59,920 nt of DNA from Sutcliffiella horikoshii (GTDB taxonomy: Bacteria; Bacillota; Bacilli; Bacillales; Bacillaceae_I), in contig NZ_VTEV01000014.1 of assembly GCF_008180725.1 (NCBI RefSeq), positions 1 to 59,920 on the forward strand. Direction: 5' to 3'. The first letter of the stretch is position 1, and each line of letters opens with the position of its first letter. A program made the position numbers and the translations under genes. Of the stretch, positions 8,764 through 19,397 are shown in pieces. Below the pieces are notes generated by a model. That model saw only the letters and a program-made list of their open reading frames with translations. It was not told the DNA's origin and searched no databases.

Positions 8764-8795
8764 AAAAAAGAGGGTGCCGCAGCACCCTCTTTTTT
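8764..8795. terminator. Bidirectional terminator, serves abrB
   Basis: AAAAAAGAGGGTGC and GCACCCTCTTTTTT pair around CGCA. It lies just past the abrB stop and can end transcription from both sides. Confidence 0.9.
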
Positions 8796-8806
8796 GTGTC
8801 ATATCA

Positions 8807-9088
8807 TTATTTAGCTTGTAAGTTGTTTTGGATCTCTTGGATAATTTTCTCTGCACCTTCACGGCTTAAGATGATTTTTCCATCTGCAAGAGTAAGGTTG
8901 TTGTCAGAAACTTCACCAGTAACTTGGCAAGTCATGTTTGGCTTGTATTTTTTCAAGATGATTTTTTCATCATCAACGTAGATTTCTAAAGCATCTTTCT
9001 CTGCAATTCCTAAAGTTCTGCGAAGCTCGATAGGAATAACCACGCGGCCTAACTCGTCAACTTTACGTACAATACCAGTAGATTTCAT
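8807..9088 (-). CDS. abrB: Transition-state regulator AbrB
   Basis: A 93-residue DNA-binding protein with the swapped-hairpin AbrB domain at the N-terminus (MKSTGIVRKVDELGRVVIP, then ELRRTLGI). It represses post-exponential genes during growth, among them spoVG in this window. The start ATG at 9088 is preceded by GGAGAGGGG. It is transcribed leftward, divergent from metS, ends at a strong bidirectional hairpin, and its control region carries four Spo0A boxes. The N-terminal half resembles SpoVT at 31.5 kb, a known paralogue. Confidence 0.97.
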   Translation of the reverse strand: MKSTGIVRKVDELGRVVIPIELRRTLGIAEKDALEIYVDDEKIILKKYKPNMTCQVTGEVSDNNLTLADGKIILSREGAEKIIQEIQNNLQAK

Positions 9089-9155
9089 AAGAAAAATACC
9101 CCTCTCCAAATTATAAGTTATTATGAATAATATTAATCTATCATTTTCGTCATTA

Positions 9156-9409
9156 TTCGACAAATCTAACGTGTTTTCATCATAACAATATTTACAAAAT
9201 CCGTCAACATTTATGTTTGAAAATATTTGTATTTCTTTTAAAAATTGTATTCCAAAAGCGGAAAAATAGCTTTGTAATAAGGGTTTACTGGAATCTGTCT
9301 CAGGTTAACATTTACAATTACTTACTAATTTTCAATAGAATACTAACTTAATTATAATCATCATTCGACAAATTTCAACTAGTTTTTTCGACAAATTTTT
9401 CGACAAATG
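9156..9409 (-). promoter_or_regulatory. abrB control region with four Spo0A boxes
   Basis: Perfect TTCGACA boxes, each followed by AA, occur at 9156, 9366, 9389 and 9401. On the minus strand a promoter reads TTGAAA (9380-9375), 18 bases, TATAAT (9356-9351), with one box inside the spacer. A second possible promoter uses TTGTCG of the 9156-9164 box as its -35. Phosphorylated Spo0A represses abrB in B. subtilis, which this arrangement supports. Confidence 0.75.
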
Positions 9410-9481
9410 TCAAAGTGGTAGGAAAGACTTCGTTATGTGTGGCGGAAATGAAAGAGGATAGAAAAAGTTTTTGCTCAATCC

Positions 9482-9511
9482 TTAACAATACTGGCGTAAA
9501 CCATGTATAAT
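9482..9511 (+). promoter_or_regulatory. Sigma-A promoter of metS
   Basis: TTAACA at 9482-9487 and TATAAT at 9506-9511 with an 18-base spacer. Transcription would give a leader of about 110 bases before metS. Confidence 0.6.
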
Positions 9512-9568
9512 AGTTATAAAAAATAGGTTATGATGTTGATATATATAGGAAGTCGAAAACGCTCATCG

Positions 9569-9595
9569 CTCTCGTCCATTGGGCGGGAGTTTTCT
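9569..9595 (+). promoter_or_regulatory. Terminator-like hairpin in the metS leader
   Basis: CTCTCGTCC and GGGCGGGAG form a 9-bp stem around ATT, followed by TTTT and a T-rich tail. It sits between the metS promoter and start codon, so it could act as an attenuator. I see no T-box motif and no SAM riboswitch core. Confidence 0.5.
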
Positions 9596-9626
9596 ACTTT
9601 TATATGTTTCGATTATAGGGAGGTAA

Positions 9627-11621
<1,995 letters not shown>

Positions 11622-11657
11622 TTAGTATTAGTTTTTGGATAAAATAATTTTAGAATG

Positions 11658-11702
11658 AAAGAGGTGTTTCACGTGTAACAACGGGTTGCACCTCTTTGTT
11701 TC
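11658..11702 (+). terminator. Terminator after metS
   Basis: AAAGAGGTG pairs with CACCTCTTT across a 22-base loop, followed by a T-rich tail. Confidence 0.8.
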
Positions 11703-11786
11703 TTTTTCGGGATGCTTTATGTTTATATTATATTAATAAAAGGATTTAATTCTCATTTCAACCAATATATTACGGGAGTGTTTTTC

Positions 11787-12554
11787 ATGTTATTTGATAC
11801 ACATGTGCATTTAAATGCAGATCAATATGAGGAAGATTTACAAGAGGTAATTAATCGTGCGCAAGCTGAACAAGTAACGAATATGGTGGTGGTGGGGTTT
11901 GACAGAAAAACAATCACCAGAGCAATGGAGCTTGTGGAAAAATATGATTTTCTTTATGCAGCTGTAGGTTGGCACCCGGTCGATGCGATAGATATGACAG
12001 AAGAGGACCTAGCTTGGATAGAAGATCTCGCATCCCATGAAAAAGTAGTAGCAATCGGAGAGATGGGGCTTGACTATCATTGGGATAAATCGCCCAAAGA
12101 TGTACAAAAAGAAGTGTTTCGCAAACAAATTCAGCTGGCGAAAAAAGTAAAACTTCCTATCGTCATCCATAACAGGGATGCAACAGCAGATGTAGTTCAA
12201 ATTTTAAAAGAAGAGGATGCCAAAGAAGTGGGAGGAATCATGCATTGCTTTACGGGCAGCTTGGAAGTGGCGAAAGAATGTATGGAAATGAATTTCTTTA
12301 TTTCATTTGGCGGGCCTGTCACGTTTAAAAATGCGAAAAAACCAAAAGAAGTGGTGAAAGAGATCCCGATGGAAAAACTTTTGATCGAAACAGACTGCCC
12401 ATATCTTACCCCACATCCATACAGAGGAAAAAGAAATGAGCCAGGGTATGTGAGACTGGTTGCAGAACAAATTGCTGAGTTGAAAGAATTAACGATAGAG
12501 GAAGTAGCAGAAAAAACAACAGCAAATGCTAAGAAATTATTCGGCATAAAGTGA
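11787..12554 (+). CDS. yabD: TatD-family metal-dependent hydrolase (YabD)
   Basis: A 255-residue TIM-barrel nuclease-family protein. Metal ligands are visible: DTHVHLN at the N-terminus, GEMGLDYHW near residue 92, IHNRDA near residue 128, MHCFTGS near residue 154 and IETDCPYL near residue 203. Family members are DNases or exonucleases; the Bacillus protein's true substrate is not settled. ATG 11787 is used because GGGAG lies eight bases upstream and the domain begins at once; the longer upstream frame is unlikely. Confidence 0.93.
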   Translation: MLFDTHVHLNADQYEEDLQEVINRAQAEQVTNMVVVGFDRKTITRAMELVEKYDFLYAAVGWHPVDAIDMTEEDLAWIEDLASHEKVVAIGEMGLDYHWDKSPKDVQKEVFRKQIQLAKKVKLPIVIHNRDATADVVQILKEEDAKEVGGIMHCFTGSLEVAKECMEMNFFISFGGPVTFKNAKKPKEVVKEIPMEKLLIETDCPYLTPHPYRGKRNEPGYVRLVAEQIAELKELTIEEVAEKTTANAKKLFGIK

Positions 12555-12719
12555 CAAAAAATCTTGTCAAAAATGGTGGATACTTGTCCAATTCGGGGAA
12601 AAACAAATAAGTTCTACCTATCTACTTCTCCTCATAGGATAAACGTGTCGATAGTTTTCACTTCCCTTTTGTGAGAATTTTCTGCATAATAGACATTACG
12701 GTCGAGCCAATGGAAAGGG

Positions 12720-12748
12720 TTGACAAGTTACATAACTGTCTATATAAT
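12720..12748 (+). promoter_or_regulatory. Consensus promoter of yabE
   Basis: TTGACA at 12720-12725 and TATAAT at 12743-12748 with a 17-base spacer, a perfect sigma-A match. The start codon lies about 25 bases past the expected transcription start. Confidence 0.85.
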
Positions 12749-12778
12749 CCATTCGAGGAGAAGGAGGCGTTTTTTTAC

Positions 12779-13987
12779 ATGTTAAATAGCATGAAAAAAC
12801 TGTTTTCTGGTAAGTTGAGCAGGACGAAACTGGTCATAACTTTAACTAGTTTCATAGTCTTCTCAACCATACTTGGCTTTGGTGTCTTTCATGGCACAAA
12901 GGCTGCTGTAACAGTGAATGTGGACGGTGAGGAAGTCACGGTGCGCACGCACGCAAAAACTGTAGCGGATATTCTAAAAGAGTTGGACATAGAAGTCCAT
13001 CCTGAGGACCGATTGGAGCCTTCTAAGGATACCGTTGTCAGCGATTCCATGCAAATCGTCTGGGATCCTGCGAAAGAAGTGAAACTTGTCATCGATGATA
13101 AGGAACACAGCATTTATACGACAGCAGAGACAGTACAAGATTTCTTAGCAGAAAGAGATATAGATATAAAAGAGCACGATAAAGTAAGTCAAGAGTTAAA
13201 TACCCCACTTAAAGACAATCTAGTCATTGCCATAGAAAAGGCATTTGAAGTTACATTGGATGTCGGGGGGGAAAAACAACAAGTATGGTCTACTTCGACT
13301 ACGGTCGCTGACTTTTTAGAACAGCACGATATCACAGTAAATGATCTTGACCGAGTGGAGCCTAGTCTAGAAGAATTGGTAGCAAAAGATACTGTAGTTA
13401 ATATTACTAGAGTTGAAAAGGTCACCGATGTAGTGGAAGAGCCTATAGAGTTTGGTGTTGTAACACAAAATGATAGTTCCCTTGATAAGGGAAAAGAACA
13501 AGTGGTTCAGCAAGGGGAAAATGGGACCGTTGCCAATCATTATGAAGTCATATTAGAGAACGGCAAAGAAGTTTCCCGTGAATTAGTGAAAACAGAAACG
13601 GTGAAAGAATCGTTAGACCGAATCGTTGCTGTTGGAACGAAAGCTCCGCCACAACCTAAACCGCAGCAGGTTGTCTCACGTAGTACAGAAACAAGTTCTA
13701 AAGAGTTTTATGTTTCTTCTACGGCCTATACAGCATTTTGTAATGGGTGTAGCGGTGTAACAAGTACGGGCATTAACTTACGTACAAATCCAGGAGCGAA
13801 AGTAATTGCAGTAGATCCAAGTGTCATTCCTTTAGGGACAAAAGTCTATGTGGAAGGCTATGGTTATGCTGTTGCAGGAGATACTGGCGGCGCTATCAAA
13901 GGCCACAAAATTGATGTTTTCTTCGCTAATAAAGATGCTGCTTATCGTTGGGGAAGGAAAAAAGTGAAAATCAAGATTCTTGATTAA
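12779..13987 (+). CDS. yabE: Cell-wall-acting protein YabE (DUF348, G5 and 3D domains)
   Basis: A 402-residue exported protein related to resuscitation-promoting factor. After a signal anchor (residues about 19-40) come three DUF348 repeats, each with the pattern V-x-V-D/G-G...TVxDxLxExDI, then a G5 domain and a C-terminal 3D domain with the three Asp (VIAVDPSVIPLGT, AGDTGGAIKGHKIDVFF), a lytic transglycosylase-like fold acting on peptidoglycan. A CNGC pair lies at the start of the 3D domain. ATG 12779 follows AAGGAGG at 12761-12767. It has a perfect sigma-A promoter and a terminator, so it is a single-gene unit. In B. subtilis yabE is also controlled by an antisense RNA; I cannot confirm one here. 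Confidence 0.93.
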   Translation: MLNSMKKLFSGKLSRTKLVITLTSFIVFSTILGFGVFHGTKAAVTVNVDGEEVTVRTHAKTVADILKELDIEVHPEDRLEPSKDTVVSDSMQIVWDPAKEVKLVIDDKEHSIYTTAETVQDFLAERDIDIKEHDKVSQELNTPLKDNLVIAIEKAFEVTLDVGGEKQQVWSTSTTVADFLEQHDITVNDLDRVEPSLEELVAKDTVVNITRVEKVTDVVEEPIEFGVVTQNDSSLDKGKEQVVQQGENGTVANHYEVILENGKEVSRELVKTETVKESLDRIVAVGTKAPPQPKPQQVVSRSTETSSKEFYVSSTAYTAFCNGCSGVTSTGINLRTNPGAKVIAVDPSVIPLGTKVYVEGYGYAVAGDTGGAIKGHKIDVFFANKDAAYRWGRKKVKIKILD

Positions 13988-14008
13988 TGATATGTGATAG
14001 TTAGTTCA

Positions 14009-14040
14009 AGCAGGGGTTTCTTCATGCCTCTGCTTTTTTC
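14009..14040 (+). terminator. Terminator after yabE
   Basis: AGCAGGGG and CCTCTGCT pair, with one G-T, followed by six T. Confidence 0.8.
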
Positions 14041-14163
14041 TGTTAAAATAAATATTAGTAATAAAAGACAAAATAAAGTAGAATACATACTATTGTTTGT
14101 TTTTGCTTTCATATCATTAGACGTTTATCATAGACGAAAAGTTTCACTCTTTTGGAGGAAAAA

Positions 14164-14718
14164 ATGAAAATAAAAGAAATTATTGTGGTGGAAGGAAAAG
14201 ATGATACGGTAGCCATTAAACGGGCTGTTGATGCTGATACGATCGAAACAGGCGGATCGGCAATAAATGAGGAAATCCTAAACCGTATTAAGCATGCTCA
14301 GGACACAAGAGGTGTCATTGTATTCACAGACCCTGACTATCCTGGGGAAAAGATACGCCATACCATCAGAGAGGCTGTTCCTGGCTGTAAACACGCGTTT
14401 TTGTCTAAAGAAAAGGCGCGCGGCAAAAACGGCAAAGGGATAGGGGTAGAGCATGCCACAGTGAGTGATATTCAACAAGCGCTTAACGGGCTGCATCAAG
14501 AGTATGAACAGGAAACCGAAGAGATCCCCTTTGAAGCCCTTGTCTATTATGGACTTGTTGCGGGTCCTACAGCCAAAAAAAGAAGAGAGCGCCTTGGCAT
14601 GGAACTTAACATTGGTTATACGAACGGCAAGCAGTTGCAAAAGCGCCTGCAAATGTTCCATATCTCTTTAGATAGATTGAAACAAGCAGTAACGAAAATT
14701 GATCAGGAGGAGCAATAA
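14164..14718 (+). CDS. rnmV: Ribonuclease M5
   Basis: A 184-residue Toprim-domain nuclease that trims 5S rRNA precursors; 5S genes flank this chromosomal segment. The Toprim residues are clear: the catalytic Glu in VVEGKDD near residue 10 and the DxD pair in FTDPDYPG near residue 57. ATG 14164 is chosen over TTG 14152, with GGAGG at 14154-14158. The stop codon directly abuts the ksgA start, so translation of the two rRNA-maturation genes is coupled. Confidence 0.95.
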   Translation: MKIKEIIVVEGKDDTVAIKRAVDADTIETGGSAINEEILNRIKHAQDTRGVIVFTDPDYPGEKIRHTIREAVPGCKHAFLSKEKARGKNGKGIGVEHATVSDIQQALNGLHQEYEQETEEIPFEALVYYGLVAGPTAKKRRERLGMELNIGYTNGKQLQKRLQMFHISLDRLKQAVTKIDQEEQ

Positions 14719-15627
<909 letters not shown>

Positions 15628-15636
15628 GTGAAATCC

Positions 15637-15691
15637 AGTTGCTTTCCGTTCCTGGCGCTTCGCTTGCCTGCGGGCGGTCCGTGAGCCTCCT
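15637..15691 (-). repeat. Interspersed repeat, copy 3, left part (split by the insertion)
   Basis: CTTTCCGTTCCTGGCGCTTCG and the following bases match copy 1 up to GTGAGCCTCCT, where the IS110-family element begins. The rest of the repeat resumes at 17436. Confidence 0.85.
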
Positions 15692-15706
15692 GATATGAAC
15701 GAAACT

Positions 15707-16203
15707 GTCAAGGCCCCCACTCAACTAGGTGTTTTTGTATTGTTTTTGTGCAACTCTAAGAAGAGAAGCCGATTTTACTTCTTTTTTAAGTGTTTGAGGT
15801 TAGCGTTTACGCTAGTTTAACTCCTTCTTTAGCTTACAAACTTTCTCCTCACCCCATGGAATGGTTGTCAAGTGCTCTCCTTGACTGCCATTCCATGGGG
15901 TGAGACGATCTTCAAGCTAAGAAGGATTTGGTCTTAATCCTCCTTGTTAAAGAAGGTAAGAACACGGCACGAAGGCAAAAAAATCAACTGCGGTTAGCAT
16001 TCTGATATTCGTGGGTTTTCACATAGTATCTTTCCGTATAAAGGACTTTTCCACTAACTCAGGACGTGCGTTATTCTAATTAGAAATGGCACAGAGGAGG
16101 CACGTGGATTTTCCTTTTCGGTTTTTAACTTTGCCTTCGAGCCCTATTCTCAGGCTTCTTAAAAAGTGTTTACATCCATAGTCCCTTGTTGCGAAATGCT
16201 TTT
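15707..16203 (-). ncRNA. Non-coding side of the IS element, candidate guide (seek/bridge) RNA region
   Basis: About 500 bases without a gene, downstream of the transposase. It holds a 17-bp hairpin at 15848-15904, the 7-mer CTGATAT at 16002-16008, which equals the element's end plus the CT at 15690-15696, and the 8-mer GAGGAGGC at 16094-16101, which is the complement of the target sequence spanning the insertion point. In IS110/IS1111 elements such short matches mark the donor- and target-binding loops. The exact RNA ends and fold are not determined. Confidence 0.4.
15848..15904. other. Perfect 17-bp hairpin inside the IS non-coding side
   Basis: CTCACCCCATGGAATGG at 15848-15864 pairs fully with CCATTCCATGGGGTGAG at 15888-15904. 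The 23-base loop itself contains GTCAAG and CTTGAC, which can extend the structure. Confidence 0.85.
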
Positions 16204-17319
16204 TTACTGTGCTTTCGGTACATCTTCTACTTCTTGCATAACTGCCCAAATGAACCCAGCCAATTCTCTGGCAACTGCCGTAACGGTTTTACCTTTCTCT
16301 TTCCCTTTTGATACTAACCGATAATATTTATTATGAAGTCGATGTTGGGCTTTCCAGGATATTGCTTGTATGGTTGGAGATAGTCCATCTTGCCTTCTTC
16401 TCAAATTACCCTTCACAGCTGGTTGATAACGGTAACTCCATGCAGATTCTACTAATAAACGACGTACATGACGGTTGCCAGTTTTGGTAATCTCCCCTTG
16501 ATATCTACTTTCTCCACTTGAATATTCACTAGGAATCAGTCCGACATAAGCCATAAAATGTCTAGGGGTGGCAAATCGTTTGAACGACCCTATTTCCGCT
16601 ACAATACTTGTTGCCGTTAGAGTAGCGATTCCTCTTAAGCTTTGAAGTGCTTGAATTTTAGGAGCATGTGTACCTTCGGTAGCTTGAAGTTTTATCTCTT
16701 CATCTAACCTCTTAATTCGTTGAATTAACTCTTTTAATTGGTGGTAATACTCTTGTATTACTAATCTCAATGACGTATTCTCAAAGTTTAATGTATCTAA
16801 CCATCTATAATATTTAGTGGTCCATTTATTTACTCCTACGGGAGGCTTTATATCATGACGCAATAGGAATTTACTTAATCGATGTTTGGCTCTTAATTCA
16901 TCTTCTTTAGCATCTTCTCTACATCTGATAAGATCCCGTAAAGCTTCATCTTCTGAAGTAGGTACATAAATAGCAGTCAATTCACCTGCTCGATACAATT
17001 GAGCCAAACGTATGGAATCCCTTCGGTCTGTTTTGATTTTTTCCCCTGGTTTTTTAGGAATGAGAGAGGGAGCAATGACATCACAATGTACCCCATGAGA
17101 AAGAAACAACCTATACAATGGATAACCGGTTTGACCAGCTTCATAGCAAAATCGTAGATTTTCTTTACTTCCTAGCTTCTTGATTAACTTTCTGATGGCA
17201 TCAGCAGTGTGAGGAATGAGCCCCCAATATCTAGGTGCTTCACGTCCCTCTTCGGCAACCGCAATCGCAATTTTTTCTTTAGATACGTCTAAACCTATGT
17301 ATTTTATGGTATCCTGCAT
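16204..17319 (-). CDS. IS110-family (IS1111-type) transposase, DEDD recombinase
   Basis: A 371-residue transposase. The N-terminal RuvC-like domain carries D11 (YIGLDVSKEK), E60 (FCYEAGQTGYPL), D98 and D101 (KTDRRDSIRLAQ), the complete DEDD set. The C-terminal Transposase_20 domain holds LRGIATLTATSIVAEIGSF and the Ser-rich motif EYSSGESRYQGEITKTGN near residue 265, with the serine nucleophile. The frame is intact, so the element may be active. Start ATG 17319 follows GGAAGGAG. Family members are directed by an element-encoded RNA rather than by fixed site recognition. Confidence 0.95.
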   Translation of the reverse strand: MQDTIKYIGLDVSKEKIAIAVAEEGREAPRYWGLIPHTADAIRKLIKKLGSKENLRFCYEAGQTGYPLYRLFLSHGVHCDVIAPSLIPKKPGEKIKTDRRDSIRLAQLYRAGELTAIYVPTSEDEALRDLIRCREDAKEDELRAKHRLSKFLLRHDIKPPVGVNKWTTKYYRWLDTLNFENTSLRLVIQEYYHQLKELIQRIKRLDEEIKLQATEGTHAPKIQALQSLRGIATLTATSIVAEIGSFKRFATPRHFMAYVGLIPSEYSSGESRYQGEITKTGNRHVRRLLVESAWSYRYQPAVKGNLRRRQDGLSPTIQAISWKAQHRLHNKYYRLVSKGKEKGKTVTAVARELAGFIWAVMQEVEDVPKAQ

Positions 17320-17435
17320 AATAACTAGCTCCTTCCGTAATGTAGCTCTGATTTGGTTTGGTTTTTCCAGTAAACATTCTAACCAAATTAACCTACGTTT
17401 TTACGAGTAAGGAGCTAGTTTCGTTCATGATAACT

Positions 17436-17504
17436 CACTCCGTTGCGGGGTCTCACCTGTCCCTTCCTCCCGCGGGCGTCTGCGCGCCTTCCACTCCAAT
17501 CAAC
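17436..17504 (-). repeat. Interspersed repeat, copy 3, right part
   Basis: CACTCCGTTGCGGGGTCTC onward resumes the repeat interrupted at 15691 and ends CCACTCCAATCAAC, the usual family terminus. Confidence 0.85.
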
Positions 17505-17544
17505 TTGGGGTACGCATTCAGCAGTGAATATTCATTATTCAAAA

Positions 17545-17656
17545 ATGGATAAATCTTTTTTACAATGGATAAATCACTTTTGTAATGGATAAATCGTTTT
17601 TACGATGGATATAAGTGTCTTTACAATGGATAAAATCAATTTACAATGGATAAACG
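17545..17656. repeat. Array A: six ATGGATAAA motifs at 20-21 bp spacing
   Basis: ATGGAT occurs at 17545, 17565, 17585, 17605, 17626 and 17646, joined by T-rich linkers of the form TTTTTACA. The spacing is two helical turns. The last unit, ending AAACGAAAATTCA, is shared with the array at 37970. No gene is present. Confidence 0.85.
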
Positions 17657-17730
17657 AAAATTCAACCAATATTCGAGTAACAAACTCAGCTAATATGAAT
17701 GGTTTTGTCCCAAATTAATAAGAAAACACA

Positions 17731-17779
17731 AAAAAACTGCCACAGCACCAAGTATTCCCTCAAGATATGGCAGCTTTTA
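17731..17779. terminator. Hairpin with T tail, related to the tRNA terminator at 38165
   Basis: CTGCCA and TGGCAG pair and are flanked by A-run and T-run. It resembles the hairpin at 38165-38212 and, like it, lies about 80-100 bases after a 20-bp motif array. No obvious transcript ends here. Confidence 0.5.
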
Positions 17780-17844
17780 TAATGCCCTGATATTATATTC
17801 GGGCCAATGCGCTCGCACCCTCCATTACACCAAGGAAAGTGCTC

Positions 17845-17872
17845 ACACACCTAAAGTCCCGTGCATACTCTA
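17845..17872 (+). promoter_or_regulatory. Candidate sigma-K promoter of yabG
   Basis: CATACTCTA at 17864-17872 matches the sigma-K -10 pattern CATANNNTA, with ACAC at 17845-17848 as -35 and a 15-base spacer. In B. subtilis yabG is a sigma-K gene. Confidence 0.6.
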
Positions 17873-17922
17873 GGTTAGATAGACCGTTGGGGTAAATGCC
17901 TTCTCCAAGTTGGAGGGAAAAA

Positions 17923-18825
17923 ATGATGCTGAAAATTGGAGACATTGTTGCACGAAAATCCTATAATTATGACCTGTTATTTCGTGTGATGGATATACAT
18001 GAAAATGAATTAAAACAGCGAGTTGTTTTATTATATGGGGAAGATGTCAGGCTGATGGCAGACGCCCTCTACGAAGATCTAAAAGTGGTAGATGGTAAAG
18101 AGCATATGACGAGAAAGCAACGAGCAGAATCCAAGGTCAACAGATCTTTGCAGCTACTGCAACAGGATTACCAGCTCATTCGGGAGAAGAATGAATACGA
18201 GGCAACAGGAGGCTATAGTACAGAGCAAAACTATTTTCAAGTGCCGGGGAAGGTGTTGCATTTGGATGGCGACCCTTTGTATTTAAAAAAGTGCCTGGAG
18301 CTTTACGAAAGAATTGGCGTACCAGTACATGGCGTGCATGCGAATGAGAAAGAAATGCCTCTGAAAATAACGGAGTTGATGGAAAGGTATCGACCAGATA
18401 TTTTGGTCATCACCGGCCATGACGCATACTCCAAAAGCAAAGGGAAAGTGTCTGACCTTAAAGCATATCGCCACTCATGGCATTTTGTGCAAACAGTGAA
18501 AGAAGCCCGCCGGCTCCAACCAAACCTTGATCAGTTGGTCATTTTTGCAGGAGCGTGCCAGTCCCACTTTGAATCGTTAATACAGGCAGGTGCAAATTTT
18601 GCAAGCTCTCCTTCTCGAGTGAATATCCATGCGCTTGATCCAGTTTATATTGTGGGAAGAATCTGCTTTACTCCTTTTATGGAACGAGTAAATGTTTGGG
18701 ATTTACTGAGGAATACATTAACAGGAGATAAGGGATTGGGAGGTATTGAGACAAGAGGAGTGTTACGAACAGGGATGCCATTTAGACCGTATAAAGAAAA
18801 CGAAGAAGATGATGAAGACTCTTAA
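17923..18825 (+). CDS. yabG: Sporulation-specific protease YabG
   Basis: A 300-residue cysteine-type protease that processes spore coat proteins such as SpoIVA in the mother cell. The conserved core is easily seen: YRPDILVITGHDAYSK near residue 156, then LVIFAGACQSHFESL near residue 205 with the catalytic-type Cys, then SSPSRVNIHALDPVYIV. ATG 17923 (or 17926) is chosen because GGAGGG at 17912-17917 serves it; the longer frame from 17896 has no ribosome site. A sigma-K-like promoter precedes it and a terminator overlaps its stop. Confidence 0.95.
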   Translation: MMLKIGDIVARKSYNYDLLFRVMDIHENELKQRVVLLYGEDVRLMADALYEDLKVVDGKEHMTRKQRAESKVNRSLQLLQQDYQLIREKNEYEATGGYSTEQNYFQVPGKVLHLDGDPLYLKKCLELYERIGVPVHGVHANEKEMPLKITELMERYRPDILVITGHDAYSKSKGKVSDLKAYRHSWHFVQTVKEARRLQPNLDQLVIFAGACQSHFESLIQAGANFASSPSRVNIHALDPVYIVGRICFTPFMERVNVWDLLRNTLTGDKGLGGIETRGVLRTGMPFRPYKENEEDDEDS

Positions 18826-18848
18826 CGGTGGAAGTTAAGGGTTTTTTG
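18818..18848 (+). terminator. Terminator after yabG
   Basis: ACTCTTAAC and GTTAAGGGT pair over 9 bp and are followed by TTTTTT; the yabG stop codon is inside the left arm. Confidence 0.85.
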
Positions 18849-18989
18849 TCGTATTTTCGCATGCTTATCTTTGTTCAAAAACCTTTACTGGCAAGGCTTA
18901 AAAGGTGATTTTAAAATTTATACATATTTATTCCAATATATGCGCATAGTAAATGTAGACATATGATGATAATTGTAGACAGAAATATA

Positions 18990-19019
18990 TTGACAGGTTG
19001 CTTTTGTGGTTGTTATAAT
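18990..19019 (+). promoter_or_regulatory. veg promoter 1
   Basis: TTGACA at 18990-18995, 18-base spacer, TATAAT at 19014-19019: both hexamers perfect. Confidence 0.85.
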
Positions 19020-19031
19020 TTTAAGTTTTAT

Positions 19032-19060
19032 TTGATTTTTTATTAAAATTATGTTACACT
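19032..19060 (+). promoter_or_regulatory. veg promoter 2
   Basis: TTGATT at 19032-19037, 17-base spacer, TACACT at 19055-19060, in very AT-rich DNA. Together with promoter 1, 41 bp upstream, it makes a tandem strong promoter, as known for B. subtilis veg. Confidence 0.7.
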
Positions 19061-19087
19061 AACTATAGTATAGTGAGGTGGAGTAAA

Positions 19088-19351
19088 ATGGGAAAAACGT
19101 TAGTAGATATCAAAAGGACGTTAGATTCTAATTTAGGTAAAAAGTTAACTCTTCGTGCTAACGGTGGTCGTAGAAAGACAATTGAGCGCATAGGGATATT
19201 AGCAGAAACTTATCCATCAGTATTTGTAATAGAACTAGATCAAGACGAAAATGCTTTTGAACGTGTATCCTACAGCTATGCAGATGTCCTCACAGAGACG
19301 GTACAACTTACATTTTTTGAAGAAGGAAATATGGCCATAAGTGGGCAGTAG
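19088..19351 (+). CDS. veg: Veg protein
   Basis: An 87-residue protein almost identical in layout to B. subtilis Veg: [27 protein letters not shown], then [34 protein letters not shown]. It has been linked to biofilm gene control and to spore outgrowth in B. subtilis; the mechanism is not established. ATG 19088 follows GTGAGGTGGAG. Tandem strong promoters and a terminator surround it, so it is a highly expressed single-gene unit. Confidence 0.95.
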   Translation: MGKTLVDIKRTLDSNLGKKLTLRANGGRRKTIERIGILAETYPSVFVIELDQDENAFERVSYSYADVLTETVQLTFFEEGNMAISGQ

Positions 19352-19374
19352 ACAAATTTGTTTGCTGCTTTTTA
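19344..19374 (+). terminator. Terminator after veg
   Basis: GCAG...ACAAA pairs with TTTGT...CTGC with internal mismatches, followed by five T. Confidence 0.6.
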
Positions 19375-19397
19375 TTTTGCCCTTTTTTATAACATAT

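Larger units (their letters stand above)
15692..17435 (-). mobile_element. IS110-family element of the IS1111 type, 1744 bp
   Basis: The boundaries come from comparison with intact repeat copies: sequence before 15692 and after 17435 joins into one normal repeat. A 12-bp subterminal inverted repeat ATGAACGAAACT is at 15695-15706 and, inverted, at 17417-17428. Both outer edges carry the dinucleotide CT. There is no longer target duplication. The transposase is on the minus strand with about 100 bases before it and about 510 non-coding bases after it, the layout of IS1111-group elements, in which the guide RNA comes from the downstream non-coding side. Confidence 0.88.
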
